Positions 1-11,291 of a stretch of 64,000 bases of DNA are shown here, one piece after another (position 1 is the first letter of the stretch; each line of letters begins with the position of its first letter). The notes under the pieces were generated by a model. That model had not been told where the DNA came from and ran no database searches. It was given only the letters and a program-made list of their open reading frames with translations. The translations under genes were made by a program, and so were the position numbers. Source of the DNA: Opitutaceae bacterium (GTDB lineage Bacteria; Verrucomicrobiota; Verrucomicrobiia; Opitutales; Opitutaceae); NCBI GenBank assembly GCA_016715765.1, contig JADJZJ010000002.1:124001-188000 (forward strand). Reading direction: 5' to 3'.

Positions 1-2
1 AA

Positions 3-581
3 TATTTCGGCGTGCATGCCAACAGCGCGCAGTTGCGCGTCAAGGTGCGCGACAAGAACCGGATGGACGAGGCCAAGGAGGAACTGATCGGGGCCATGCG
101 GCGGGTCCGCGGGCAACTGCCGGGCGAGCGGGACAGTTTTTCGATCAATCAGCAGCAGGCCTTTCGCGAGCAGCTTGATCCCATCAAGCAGGGCATCGCC
201 CTGGCGGGCCTTTTCATCACCGGTCTGTCGCTGTTCGTCGGCGCCATCGGCATCATGAACATCACCTTTGTTTCGGTGAAGGAGCGCACCAAGGAGATCG
301 GCACCCGCAAGGCGCTGGGCGCCCGCCGCCGCACCATCCTGCTGCAGTTCCTCATCGAGGCGGTTTCCATCTGCCTCATCGGCGGCGCGGTGGGCCTGTC
401 CCTTACTTTCGGGCTCTGCCTGCTGCTGCAGGCGACCATGCCGAGCCTGCCGGTGGTCTTTTCGTTCAGCCTGGTCATTGTCAGCATGGTCGTCGCCGTC
501 GTCACCGGGGTGGTCTCCGGCTTTGCCCCGGCCTGGGGCGCCTCCCGCCTCGATCCGGTGGACGCGCTGCGCTACGAGTAA
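3..581 (+). CDS. ABC transporter permease, MacB/FtsX type (C-terminal part)
   Basis: This is the C-terminal end of an inner-membrane ABC permease; the reading frame is already open at the window edge, so the start lies outside. The visible part holds the end of a periplasmic region and then an FtsX domain with about four membrane segments. It contains the MacB/FtsX signature GIMNI, ERTKEIGTRKALGARR and QFLIEA, and ends in the typical PAWGASRLDPVDALRYE. It lies 9 bases before a second permease of the same family, so the two probably form a heteromeric exporter of the MacB or lipoprotein-release type, with the ATPase upstream. The substrate cannot be read from the sequence. Confidence 0.9.
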   Translation, partial: YFGVHANSAQLRVKVRDKNRMDEAKEELIGAMRRVRGQLPGERDSFSINQQQAFREQLDPIKQGIALAGLFITGLSLFVGAIGIMNITFVSVKERTKEIGTRKALGARRRTILLQFLIEAVSICLIGGAVGLSLTFGLCLLLQATMPSLPVVFSFSLVIVSMVVAVVTGVVSGFAPAWGASRLDPVDALRYE

Positions 582-590
582 TTTACCGCG

Positions 591-1829
591 ATGAAAATCC
601 AAGAGATCTTCGGCATGTCCCTGAGTTCACTCGCGGTGAACAAATTGCGTTCCATCCTCACCATGTCGGGCATCACCATCGGGGTGTTTTCCGTCATCGG
701 AGTGATGACCACCGTGTCGGCGCTGCGCGGTTCGATCGAGTCGGGGCTGAACATCCTGGGCTCCAATGCCTTTCAGTTTCAGAAGTTTCCTTCGGGTTTT
801 TCATCGGGCGGCGAGAACCGGCGCAAATACCAGTTGCGGCGCAACATCACCCTTGAGCAGGGGCAGCGCTACCAGAGGCTGATGGAAGGCATCGCCGAGG
901 TCGTGAGCCTCGAGCTCTACGATTTCACGCCGGCCCAGGCGGTCTATCAGAACCGCAAGACCACGCCCGACCAGACTTTCGGCGGAGGCAACCAGCATTA
1001 CCTGGCCGCGAACCAGTACGCGATCGAGACCGGGCGCAATTTCACCGAGGGTGATGTCGAACTGGCCCGGCCGCTTTGCGTCATCGGACAGGGGGTGGCC
1101 AAGAAACTCTTCCCGGCGGAAACGCCGATCGGCAAGACCATCAAGGTGCGGGGCAGGGCCTACATGGTGATCGGCCTGCTGGCGGAGCGCGGCACCTCGT
1201 TCGGCCAGAGCCAGGACGACATCATCATCGTGCCGGTGTCCCGTTTCCAGATGGAGTTCGGCAACGAGCGGCAGTCGCTCAACATCGCCACGCAGGCACT
1301 GTCCCAGGAGGTCTACAACGAGACCATCGACAAGGCCATCACGGCCATGCGCATCGCCCGCGGACTCAAGCCCGAGGATGAGAATGACTTCGAGCTGTTC
1401 TCCAACGAATCGCTCATCGCCTCCTTTGCCAAGGTGGCGGATGCGGTGGCGGCGGGATCCTTTGTGATCAGCGGCATCGCGCTGCTGGCGGCGGGGGTCG
1501 GCATCATGAACATCATGCTGGTGAGCGTGACGGAGCGCACGAAGGAGATCGGCATCCGCAAATCCATCGGCGCGCGCAAGATCAGCATCCTCACCCAATT
1601 CCTGATCGAGGCGGTGGCAATTTCGCTCGCGGGCGGGCTGGTCGGGATTCTCCTCGGGGTGGCGGCCGGCAACGGCCTGGCCGTGTGGATGAAGGCCTCG
1701 ATCATCTTCCCGTGGCTGTGGGCCGCCATCGGCCTGCTGGTCTGCTCGGGCATCGGCGTCGGGTTCGGGTTTTATCCCGCCTGGAAAGCCGCCTCGCTCG
1801 ATCCCATCGAGGCCCTGCGCTACGAATAA
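591..1829 (+). CDS. ABC transporter permease, MacB/FtsX type
   Basis: A complete 412-residue inner-membrane permease. A first membrane segment lies at about residues 20-45, followed by a periplasmic MacB-type domain (about 50-280) and a C-terminal FtsX domain with three membrane segments. The FtsX domain shows GIMNIMLVSVTERTKEIGIR, QFLIEAVAIS and the ending PAWKAASLDPIEALRYE. These are the marks of the MacB/LolC/FtsX fold, which uses ATP hydrolysis to drive export or mechanical work across the envelope. The partner permease ends 9 bases upstream, and both are probably co-transcribed. The ATPase and any membrane-fusion partner are not in the window, so the cargo is unknown. Confidence 0.92.
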   Translation: MKIQEIFGMSLSSLAVNKLRSILTMSGITIGVFSVIGVMTTVSALRGSIESGLNILGSNAFQFQKFPSGFSSGGENRRKYQLRRNITLEQGQRYQRLMEGIAEVVSLELYDFTPAQAVYQNRKTTPDQTFGGGNQHYLAANQYAIETGRNFTEGDVELARPLCVIGQGVAKKLFPAETPIGKTIKVRGRAYMVIGLLAERGTSFGQSQDDIIIVPVSRFQMEFGNERQSLNIATQALSQEVYNETIDKAITAMRIARGLKPEDENDFELFSNESLIASFAKVADAVAAGSFVISGIALLAAGVGIMNIMLVSVTERTKEIGIRKSIGARKISILTQFLIEAVAISLAGGLVGILLGVAAGNGLAVWMKASIIFPWLWAAIGLLVCSGIGVGFGFYPAWKAASLDPIEALRYE

Positions 1830-1860
1830 AAAACCGCGCGAAGCCAGGGCTCCGCGCGGC
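1828..1860 (-). terminator. intrinsic terminator of the 1878-2219 gene
   Basis: A near-perfect GC-rich hairpin (arms at 1834-1845 and 1848-1859) is followed on the minus strand by a run of six T (A at 1828-1833 on the plus strand). It lies just past the stop of the minus-strand gene 1878-2219 and overlaps the stop codon of the plus-strand permease. It has no T-run in the plus direction. Confidence 0.7.
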
Positions 1861-1877
1861 GGGGAAATCCGGCGGGA

Positions 1878-2219
1878 TCAGGTTCTGACCGGGGCGGTGT
1901 AGGCGGCGTCGCCGAAACCGAGGATCGGGTAAAAGATGAACCCGAGCAGGGCCAGGCCGATGCCGAAGCCCACCCCTTTGCCAAAGGCCTTGGCGACGTC
2001 GATGGCCACTACGAAGGCGATGACAATGTTCACCAGGGGGATCAGCAGCAGCAGCAGCCACCACCATGGCCGGGCGGCGACCTTGAGCAGGATGTAAACA
2101 TTGAAGATCGGGATGATGGCGGCCCAGCCGGGTTGCCCGGCCTTGGTGAATACTTTCCAGATGCCGGCAATGATCAGGACGATGAGTGCCAGTTCGAGGA
2201 GCAGGATGACGGATGCCAT
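1878..2219 (-). CDS. small integral membrane protein, DUF5684-like
   Basis: A 113-residue very hydrophobic protein with three predicted membrane segments: about residues 3-22, 51-73 (after the patch PWWWLLLLLIPLVNIVIAF) and 85-105. The motif GQPGWAAIIPIFNVYILLK between the first two is typical of the DUF5684 family, small proteins often annotated near signal peptidases. No enzymatic residues are evident. It converges on the upstream ABC permease and has its own terminator. Function unknown; the family match is from memory of the motif and not from a search. Confidence 0.75.
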   Translation of the reverse strand: MASVILLLELALIVLIIAGIWKVFTKAGQPGWAAIIPIFNVYILLKVAARPWWWLLLLLIPLVNIVIAFVVAIDVAKAFGKGVGFGIGLALLGFIFYPILGFGDAAYTAPVRT

Positions 2220-2329
2220 GGGGACTGTGGGGTTGAGTTGGAGGAATGGCCCGAAACCGGGCCACCGGCATCCCTAGCGGCCGGACCGGCCGTCGGCAAG
2301 AATCCATTCCCGCCCGGCGGGCGGCCGGC

Positions 2330-3556
2330 CTACCCGCGGCGGATCTCCGATCCCTGGAAGCGGATCTGGACGCGGAAAACCTTCTTGACCCGGCAGGTGA
2401 TGACCCCGGTGACGGGATCGAATTTCTCGGGGACCTCGATGCGGTGGATATCCACCACCGCATGGTAGCCCCGCTCGGAAAACACGTCGATCAGCATGGC
2501 CAGCGCGAGCGGATCATCCAGGAGCACATGCTCGGTGTTGAACAGCGCCACGCCGGAGATCGCGTGCTTGAGCACGATCGGCATGATCTTGGTTTCAATG
2601 AAGCCGGTGACCTTGGCGAAGATGCCCGTGTGCTCGAGCTCGTAGCTGTCGAGGCGTTTGACCAGCTCCTGCCGGGCATGGACGATGATCTCGCTGGCCA
2701 CCGGGATGCCGCGCAGCCGGTCGTACGTCCGGGGGTCGAGTTCCAGCGTGCTCTGGTACTGCAGTTCCTTGAGGATGTTCTGCTCGACCTCCTCGATCGG
2801 TCCCTGCGCGTCGATGAAATGGTAATGGAAGATTTCCTTCAGGGATTGCAGGGCATCCCAGGTCTGCTCCTTGAACACCCGGTAGCGCCGCCGCGCCAGG
2901 GCTTCATCGTGATCGGTCGGACGGTCCTCCCAGGGCCGGCCGATCCCGGTGCGCTGCACCTCCTCGTTATGGATGATGGTCTCGCGGCCGCGCTTGAGCT
3001 GGCGGGCGACGGATTCCTTCTCATCCACGAACAGCACCATGATGTGGATCGTGGGCTGCCGGAAATGGATGCTCAGCGTGGTGCCGTAGAACTCGCGGCG
3101 CAACTGGTGCATGCGATCCACGAGCAGCTTGAGGCACTCCACCTGCACCTGGGTGCGGGGGAAGCCGTCCAGGATGACGCCGTCGCGGAATTCGGGCTTC
3201 ATCAGCTCGTGCAGCAGGAGGCTGACCACCTCGCGGTCGCCCACCATGTTGCCCGCATCCTTCAGGCGCTTGGCCTCGGGGGAGTCGAGCAGGGCGCTGA
3301 TGACGATGGGCGGGCAGGTCAGGCCGCGGGTCTTGGCGATGAACGCCGTATTGGTCCCCTTGCCGGCGCCCGGGGCGCCGCCCAGCAGGATGATCTCCTT
3401 GGGGAACCGCAGGTTGTCGCGCCCGATGTCCGCCTGCAGGTCGTCCCAGGCCGAATTGAAGATCAGCTGGGCATCCTTGATCTCAAGGTCGGTGAGCTTT
3501 CCGGACGTGCCGGCGGGCGGGGTGGCCTGAGTCTGGGTGGGGTTGACGGAAGGCAT
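2330..3556 (-). CDS. adenylate kinase-like nucleoside monophosphate kinase with long C-terminal extension
   Basis: A 408-residue cytoplasmic P-loop protein. Residues 59-68 are GGAPGAGKGT, the adenylate kinase phosphate-binding loop, and residues 129-136 are LDGFPRTQ, the NMP-kinase signature. The kinase-like part would phosphorylate AMP or another nucleoside monophosphate from ATP. Ordinary adenylate kinases are about 180-220 residues; this one continues for about 170 more with no motif I recognise, and the lid region contains a long charged insert rich in Arg. The start chosen is the ATG giving MPSVNPT; the frame stays open far upstream, but that region lies opposite the NtrC-type gene and is not credible. 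True substrate is uncertain. Confidence 0.85.
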   Translation of the reverse strand: MPSVNPTQTQATPPAGTSGKLTDLEIKDAQLIFNSAWDDLQADIGRDNLRFPKEIILLGGAPGAGKGTNTAFIAKTRGLTCPPIVISALLDSPEAKRLKDAGNMVGDREVVSLLLHELMKPEFRDGVILDGFPRTQVQVECLKLLVDRMHQLRREFYGTTLSIHFRQPTIHIMVLFVDEKESVARQLKRGRETIIHNEEVQRTGIGRPWEDRPTDHDEALARRRYRVFKEQTWDALQSLKEIFHYHFIDAQGPIEEVEQNILKELQYQSTLELDPRTYDRLRGIPVASEIIVHARQELVKRLDSYELEHTGIFAKVTGFIETKIMPIVLKHAISGVALFNTEHVLLDDPLALAMLIDVFSERGYHAVVDIHRIEVPEKFDPVTGVITCRVKKVFRVQIRFQGSEIRRG

Positions 3557-3781
3557 GGCGTGGTACCGAGACGCCGGATTCCACAGCAGATTGACCCGCG
3601 GGCAAAACAATTCGCCGCGGAACCGGGTGGCGGGACCGCGGTCAATGCCCCCTGTTACATCCTGCAGGCCAAGGCCGGCGGGACTGTAAGTTGAAGCTGG
3701 ACCTGGCGGGGCCGCGCAAGCGGCCCCGCCTTGGCTTTTGAGATTGGCCCACCTGCCACGGCGGATTATCCCTGACCACCC
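3557..3781. promoter_or_regulatory. divergent intergenic region with a strong hairpin at 3706-3731
   Basis: This gap separates the minus-strand kinase-like gene from the plus-strand two-component operon and must hold both promoters. The clearest structure is a perfect 11-bp GC-only stem (3706-3716 with 3721-3731) closed by GCAA, followed by TTGGCTTTT on the plus strand. It resembles a terminator, but no plus-strand gene lies upstream, so a leader or attenuator hairpin or a small RNA end are alternatives. No convincing promoter hexamers were identified. Confidence 0.4.
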
Positions 3782-5119
3782 ATGATGCGCGTCCTGATTG
3801 TTGATGACGAAGCCGGTATTCGCAAAACCACCCGGATCGCCGTCGAGACCGCCGGTCATACCGGAGTCGAGGCTTCCACCCGCGCCCGGGCGCTCGCGCT
3901 GCTGAGTGAAGAGGCCTTCGACGCCTGCTTTCTGGACCTCAAGCTCGGTCAGGACGACGGGCTGGCGGTGCTCGAGAGACTGCTCAAGGAGCAGCCGGCC
4001 CTCTCCGTGGTGATGTTTACCGCCTACGCCACGATCGCCACCGCCGTGGAGGCCATGCGCCGCGGGGCATACGACTTCATCCCGAAGCCCTTTACGCCCG
4101 ACCAGGTGCGGGCGGTGCTGGCCCGGATCGAGCGGACCAGCGCGCTGCAGCACAAGGTCCAGTCGCTCGAAAGCCAGCTGGCCGATGAAGCGCCGGCCCT
4201 GGACCTCGAGGCCGCCGAACCCGCCATGCAGCGCACGCTTGAGGTGCTTTTCAAGGCCGCCGCCACCCCGGCGACCGTGCTCCTGCTGGGGCCCAGCGGC
4301 ACCGGGAAGAGTGTGCTGGCGCGTGAAATCCACCGCCGCAGCCCGCAACGCGATGCGGCCTTCGTCACGGTCAACTGCCCGAGCCTGTCGCGGGATCTGC
4401 TGGAGAGTGAGCTCTTTGGGCACGTGAGGGGCGCCTTCACCGGCGCCATCTCGGAATCCTTGGGCAAGGTGGCCGCCGCCCAGGGCGGCACGCTGTTCCT
4501 CGATGAGATCGGCGAATTGCCCCAATCCATCCAGCCCAAGCTCCTGCGGCTCCTGCAGGAACGCGAATACGAGCGGGTCGGCGAGGCCCAGCTCCGCCGG
4601 GCCAATGTGCGGGTCATCGCCGCCACCAACCGCAATCTGGCCGACGAGGTGAAGGCCGGGCGGTTCCGCGAGGACCTGTTCTACCGGCTCAACGTCATCA
4701 GCGTCACCTTGCCGGGCCTGCGCGAGCGGCCGGCCGATCTGCCCCGGCTGGCGGAGGGGTACCGGAAGTTTTTCGCCTCCCGCATGGGCAAGCACGTCAA
4801 GGCATTCGCCCCGGCGGTGCATGCCGCCTTCGCGGGCTATGCCTGGCCGGGAAATTTGCGCGAGCTGCGCAACGTGGTCGAGCGCGCCGTCATCCTCTGT
4901 TCGGGCGAGGCGGTCGAGTTGTGCGACCTGCCGGAGGAATTCGGGGCTATGGCGCGGCCGGAAATCGCCGTCGGCGCCCGCGTGACGCTCGATGAGCTGG
5001 AAACGGAACACCTGCGCCGTGTGCTCGGGTTTTCCCGCAATCTTGACGAGGCGGCGAAGACCCTGGGGATCGACCCGGCCACGCTGTACCGCAAACGCCA
5101 GAAATTGGGGCTGCTCTGA
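3782..5119 (+). CDS. sigma-54-dependent response regulator, NtrC family
   Basis: A 445-residue transcription activator. The receiver domain (about 3-118) has the acidic pair D8/D9, the phospho-acceptor D52 and K102. The AAA+ domain has Walker A GPSGTGKS at 170-177 and the sigma-54 contact loop GAFTGA at 217-222, both intact. A Fis-type helix-turn-helix closes the protein (about 400-445, ending DPATLYRKRQKLGLL). When phosphorylated it should open sigma-54 promoters, so rpoN is expected elsewhere. The sensor kinase gene follows after 9 bases and is its probable partner. Target genes are unknown; no clear -24/-12 promoter was found near it. Confidence 0.95.
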   Translation: MMRVLIVDDEAGIRKTTRIAVETAGHTGVEASTRARALALLSEEAFDACFLDLKLGQDDGLAVLERLLKEQPALSVVMFTAYATIATAVEAMRRGAYDFIPKPFTPDQVRAVLARIERTSALQHKVQSLESQLADEAPALDLEAAEPAMQRTLEVLFKAAATPATVLLLGPSGTGKSVLAREIHRRSPQRDAAFVTVNCPSLSRDLLESELFGHVRGAFTGAISESLGKVAAAQGGTLFLDEIGELPQSIQPKLLRLLQEREYERVGEAQLRRANVRVIAATNRNLADEVKAGRFREDLFYRLNVISVTLPGLRERPADLPRLAEGYRKFFASRMGKHVKAFAPAVHAAFAGYAWPGNLRELRNVVERAVILCSGEAVELCDLPEEFGAMARPEIAVGARVTLDELETEHLRRVLGFSRNLDEAAKTLGIDPATLYRKRQKLGLL

Positions 5120-5128
5120 GGCTTCCGC

Positions 5129-6922
5129 ATGCTGCGCACCCGCCTGCTACTCGGCTTCATCCTGCTGCTGCTGCTGCTCTCGGCCGTGGGGGCCTACGCG
5201 GTCTGGACGACGCAGGAGCTCGGCCGGTCCGTGGCGGCGGCCGTCGTCGCCAACGCCCGCGGCCTCATCGCGGCGCAGCAACTCAAGGACGAGGTCAACC
5301 GGCTCGGCAGCGCCCTGCGCCAGGTGCGGGCGGCCGACACTCCCGGCAACCGGGCGGAGTTCGAGACGGTGCGCACCGCCTGCCAGGTCCTGGTCCGGGA
5401 CCAGCTCGACACCCCCGATGGCGGGATGGAACGCGCCGCCCGCCTGGAGGAGATCAACATTTCCCTGCGGCGGCTGGCCGACCGCGCGACTTCCGCGTCC
5501 GCCGCCTCCCTCCGGCCGCTCGAACTGATGAAGGCCGATGAGGCGGCGGTCTATTCCGTGCTGCGGACGATTGACCGGCTCACCGAGCACGACTCCGGCG
5601 ATCTGCGCCTGGCCGAGGAAAAAGCCCGCCGGCTGACGGCCCGGACCACCGCGGTTTTCGGTGCCGGTGTCGCGGTGGCCGTGGTGCTGGCCCTGATCTT
5701 TGCCTGGGGCCTGGGCCGGGCGCTGCTGCAACCCATCCGGCAGCTGACGGATTCCGCGCAGGCCCTGGGCGAGGGCAACCTCGACCGCGATGTGCCCGTC
5801 ACCTCGCATGACGAGCTCGGCGAACTGGCGCGCACCTTCAACGCCATGGCGGCCAAGTTGCGCATCTACCGGGACGCCATGGCAGAAAAGGCCCAGCGGG
5901 CGCAACGGGTGATGGAGGCCACCCTCACGTCCGCCCCGGATCCGCTGTTTGTCGTCTCGCGGGAAGGGACCCAGGAAGTCCGCAATCCTGCCGCCGAGGT
6001 CCTCGCGGCGACGCCGGAATTTGCCGCGGGGTTTCCGGAGGCGATCGCGCGGCCGTTGCAGGAGGTATTGGCGACAGGGACCCATTACCTGCCGACCGAT
6101 TACCAGCGCGTGGTGACGGTGCGCGACCGGCACTACCTGCCGCGGATCCTCGCCATCGGCGTGGAACTGGCGGATTTCCGCGGCGCGGCCGTGGTGCTGC
6201 AGGATGTCACGAAATTCCGGCTGCTGGACGACGCGAAAAGCAATCTCGTCGGCACCGTCAGCCACGAACTGAAGACGCCGCTGACGAGCCTGCGCATGGC
6301 CGTTTACCTGCTGCTGGAACAGCAGACCGGTCAGCTGACGCCGGTCCAGCATGAGCTCGTTGAGCAGGTCCGGAACGACACGGACCGGCTGTTGCGGATT
6401 CTCAACGACCTGCTTGATCTCAGCCGGATCGAGAGCGGTGTGGCGGCGCCGCATCTCAGGCCGGTGGCGGTCGCCGGCCTGCTGGAGGCCATGGCCCGGG
6501 AGGTGCGGCCCCTGGTGGAGGCGGCCGGACAAACGCTCATCGTCCAGTGCCCGGCCGAACCGCCCAGGGTGCAGGTCGACGAGGACCGCATCCGCCACGT
6601 CTTCATCAATCTGCTGACCAATGCCTCGAAGTATTCACCGGCCGGCAGCGCGATCACCCTGTACGCCAAATCCGCGGACGAGGGATTCCTGCGCTTTGGC
6701 GTGCTGGACAACGGTCCCGGCATCGCCGAGGAGCACCAATCGCGCGTGTTCGAAAGATTTTTCCGGATACCAGGGCAAACCAAGAAGGGCGCCGGACTCG
6801 GCCTGGCCATCTGTCGCGAGATTGTCGTGGCCCATGGCGGAAGCATCGCCTGTGCGAGTGCGCCGGGCCGGGGCTGTGATTTTCATTTTCTGCTGCCGGC
6901 CGACAAACCCTCAACCCGTTGA
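5129..6922 (+). CDS. membrane sensor histidine kinase (HAMP-PAS-HisKA-HATPase)
   Basis: A 597-residue inner-membrane kinase. Membrane segments at about 7-27 and 172-197 bracket a roughly 145-residue helical sensor domain. A HAMP domain follows (about 198-250), then a PAS-like region, the HisKA domain with phospho-acceptor H379 in the motif SHELKTPLTSLRM, and a HATPase domain with the N-box NLLTNASKYSP and GAGLGLAICREIV. It should autophosphorylate and pass phosphate to the NtrC-type regulator encoded directly upstream. The ligand is unknown; the periplasmic part is helical like many chemoreceptor-type four-helix sensors (inference). Confidence 0.93.
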   Translation: MLRTRLLLGFILLLLLLSAVGAYAVWTTQELGRSVAAAVVANARGLIAAQQLKDEVNRLGSALRQVRAADTPGNRAEFETVRTACQVLVRDQLDTPDGGMERAARLEEINISLRRLADRATSASAASLRPLELMKADEAAVYSVLRTIDRLTEHDSGDLRLAEEKARRLTARTTAVFGAGVAVAVVLALIFAWGLGRALLQPIRQLTDSAQALGEGNLDRDVPVTSHDELGELARTFNAMAAKLRIYRDAMAEKAQRAQRVMEATLTSAPDPLFVVSREGTQEVRNPAAEVLAATPEFAAGFPEAIARPLQEVLATGTHYLPTDYQRVVTVRDRHYLPRILAIGVELADFRGAAVVLQDVTKFRLLDDAKSNLVGTVSHELKTPLTSLRMAVYLLLEQQTGQLTPVQHELVEQVRNDTDRLLRILNDLLDLSRIESGVAAPHLRPVAVAGLLEAMAREVRPLVEAAGQTLIVQCPAEPPRVQVDEDRIRHVFINLLTNASKYSPAGSAITLYAKSADEGFLRFGVLDNGPGIAEEHQSRVFERFFRIPGQTKKGAGLGLAICREIVVAHGGSIACASAPGRGCDFHFLLPADKPSTR

Positions 6923-6926
6923 AATC

Positions 6927-7157
6927 ATGAACAAACTCGCGCTCTCCCTCCTGTGTTTCATCCTTGGGATCACTCTCATCATCCTGGGCAGCCGCCGGGA
7001 GGATTCGGTGGTCGGCGTGTCCGATGTCGTGGGCACGAGCATCGCCAACACCTGGGACGGAAAATCCCGGCAACCGAGGCATATCTGGTATTACGTCGGC
7101 GGCGGGGCCCTGATCCTCACCGGTGTCCTGATGGCGCTGCGAAAGCCCGCGCCGTAG
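6927..7157 (+). CDS. small two-TM membrane protein, DUF3185-like
   Basis: A 76-residue protein with two hydrophobic helices (about 3-21 and 53-70) joined by a polar loop with the conserved-looking stretch VVGVSDVVGTSIANTWDG. The length and the helix-loop-helix layout fit DUF3185, small bacterial membrane proteins of unknown role; this is a tentative match. It starts 4 bases after the kinase stop, so it is probably the third gene of the two-component operon and might be a modulator of the sensor. The ATG at 6927 is the only sensible start. Confidence 0.7.
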   Translation: MNKLALSLLCFILGITLIILGSRREDSVVGVSDVVGTSIANTWDGKSRQPRHIWYYVGGGALILTGVLMALRKPAP

Positions 7158-7162
7158 ATTGC

Positions 7163-9913
<2,751 letters not shown>

Positions 9914-9986
9914 GCTGCGGGTGGCGTCTATTGCCGGTTGATCCTGTCCAAATGGTAAAGCCACAACCAGTGCGGACGGGCGAGGC

Positions 9987-11267
9987 TTAACCACCGGCGT
10001 TGCCGGCCACGGGGAAATTGCGCGCCGCATGCGGGGCGGCCGCGCGCAGCCAGGCGGCCAGGCCGACCGTGAGGGCAAAGGCGGCGGCGGCGACATATCC
10101 GGCCTGCGGATAGCCAGCCAGGCGGCCGGTGGCCTCGCGGTGGATGATCAGACCCGCCGCATAGGTGGCGAACGCGCTGGAGGATTGCTGCAGGGCGGAG
10201 TTGACGCTCATGAAGCCGCCGCGGTAGCGGGGCTCCACGGCATTGGTCACCATGGCCATCGCCGGGGCGAAGCGCCCCGACATGGTGATGAAAAACAAGG
10301 TCGTGACGACCAGCGTCACGGGCAGCGGCGTGACCTTGAGCTGCGTTACAATCAGCGCGACCACGACCGCGAGGGCCGTGATCGAGGCGAGGACATGCAG
10401 CTTGTCATGGCGGTCGGTCAGGCGGCCGATCCAGGGCATGGTGAAGAACGTGCAGGCGCCGCCAAAGAAATAGATGAGCGGCAACTGGGCCTCGGTCAGG
10501 CCGACGTTCGCCACCATCGAGGGCGCCATGAAGGGGATGACGATGCCGCCGGCGAAGACCAGCATCATGCTGAGCAGAAAGGCGCGGACATGAATGCGGT
10601 GGGTGAGGATCTCGAACATCTGTCGCAGCGGATGCACATCGCTGCGGTGGCTGGCGACATGCGGCAGGATCTTCAGGGCCACGCCCAGGACCGCGGCGCT
10701 CACGCCGGCCAGCAGGAAGAAGGGGGCATGCCATTCGAACCAGGTGGCCAAGGTAAGTCCGACGGGCACGCCCAGCACGGAGGCGAGCGGGAAGGCCGTC
10801 ATCACCACGCCCATGGCCCGGCCCCGGCGTTCCGGGGGGATGGCGTCACCCACCATGGCGGTGACCAGCGAGCCGGCCACGCCGCCAAAGGCGCCGGCCG
10901 CCAGTCGGGCCGCCATCAGAAATCCATAGGTCGGAGCGAGGGCGCAGGCGAGGGTGGACAGGCCGAAGCCGGCGTAGAGCGTGAGCAGGGCGCTTTTCCG
11001 ATCAAACCGATCCAGCACAAACCCGCCCAGAAAGCCGGTCACCGCCGCGGCGAACCCATACGATGCCACCAGCAGGCTGAATTGTCCCGGCGTGATGTTG
11101 AACACCCGCATGAGGCCGGCACCCAGCGGCATCATGATCATGAAATCCATGATGTGGGTGAACTGGATGGCCGCGAGGGTCAGCAGAAGGGTCTGCTCGC
11201 GCAAAACCGGCCGGGCGGCGTTGTCAGGTGGCGACATGGGGGACCACGTTTTACGGTCAATCGGCAA
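9987..11267 (-). CDS. MFS transporter
   Basis: A 426-residue polytopic membrane protein with about twelve hydrophobic segments. The major facilitator motif A appears twice, once per half: GFVLDRFDRKSALL after helix 2 and GRLTDRHDK after helix 8. It resembles the drug/sugar proton antiporter branch (arabinose-efflux type), so export of a small molecule is the likely role, but the substrate is not deducible. It lies upstream of the damaged U32 gene on the same strand with a 73-base gap, and 24 bases beyond the end of the OxyR-like gene, also on the same strand. Confidence 0.9.
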   Translation of the reverse strand: MPIDRKTWSPMSPPDNAARPVLREQTLLLTLAAIQFTHIMDFMIMMPLGAGLMRVFNITPGQFSLLVASYGFAAAVTGFLGGFVLDRFDRKSALLTLYAGFGLSTLACALAPTYGFLMAARLAAGAFGGVAGSLVTAMVGDAIPPERRGRAMGVVMTAFPLASVLGVPVGLTLATWFEWHAPFFLLAGVSAAVLGVALKILPHVASHRSDVHPLRQMFEILTHRIHVRAFLLSMMLVFAGGIVIPFMAPSMVANVGLTEAQLPLIYFFGGACTFFTMPWIGRLTDRHDKLHVLASITALAVVVALIVTQLKVTPLPVTLVVTTLFFITMSGRFAPAMAMVTNAVEPRYRGGFMSVNSALQQSSSAFATYAAGLIIHREATGRLAGYPQAGYVAAAAFALTVGLAAWLRAAAPHAARNFPVAGNAGG

Positions 11268-11291
11268 AGGGCAACCCGCCGGACCTGAAAG

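Noticed and set aside
2330..5011. An 893-codon open frame on the minus strand
   Set aside because: Only its 3' part (up to 3556) has family motifs (adenylate kinase); the rest lies opposite the clear NtrC-type gene and is a high-GC shadow frame.
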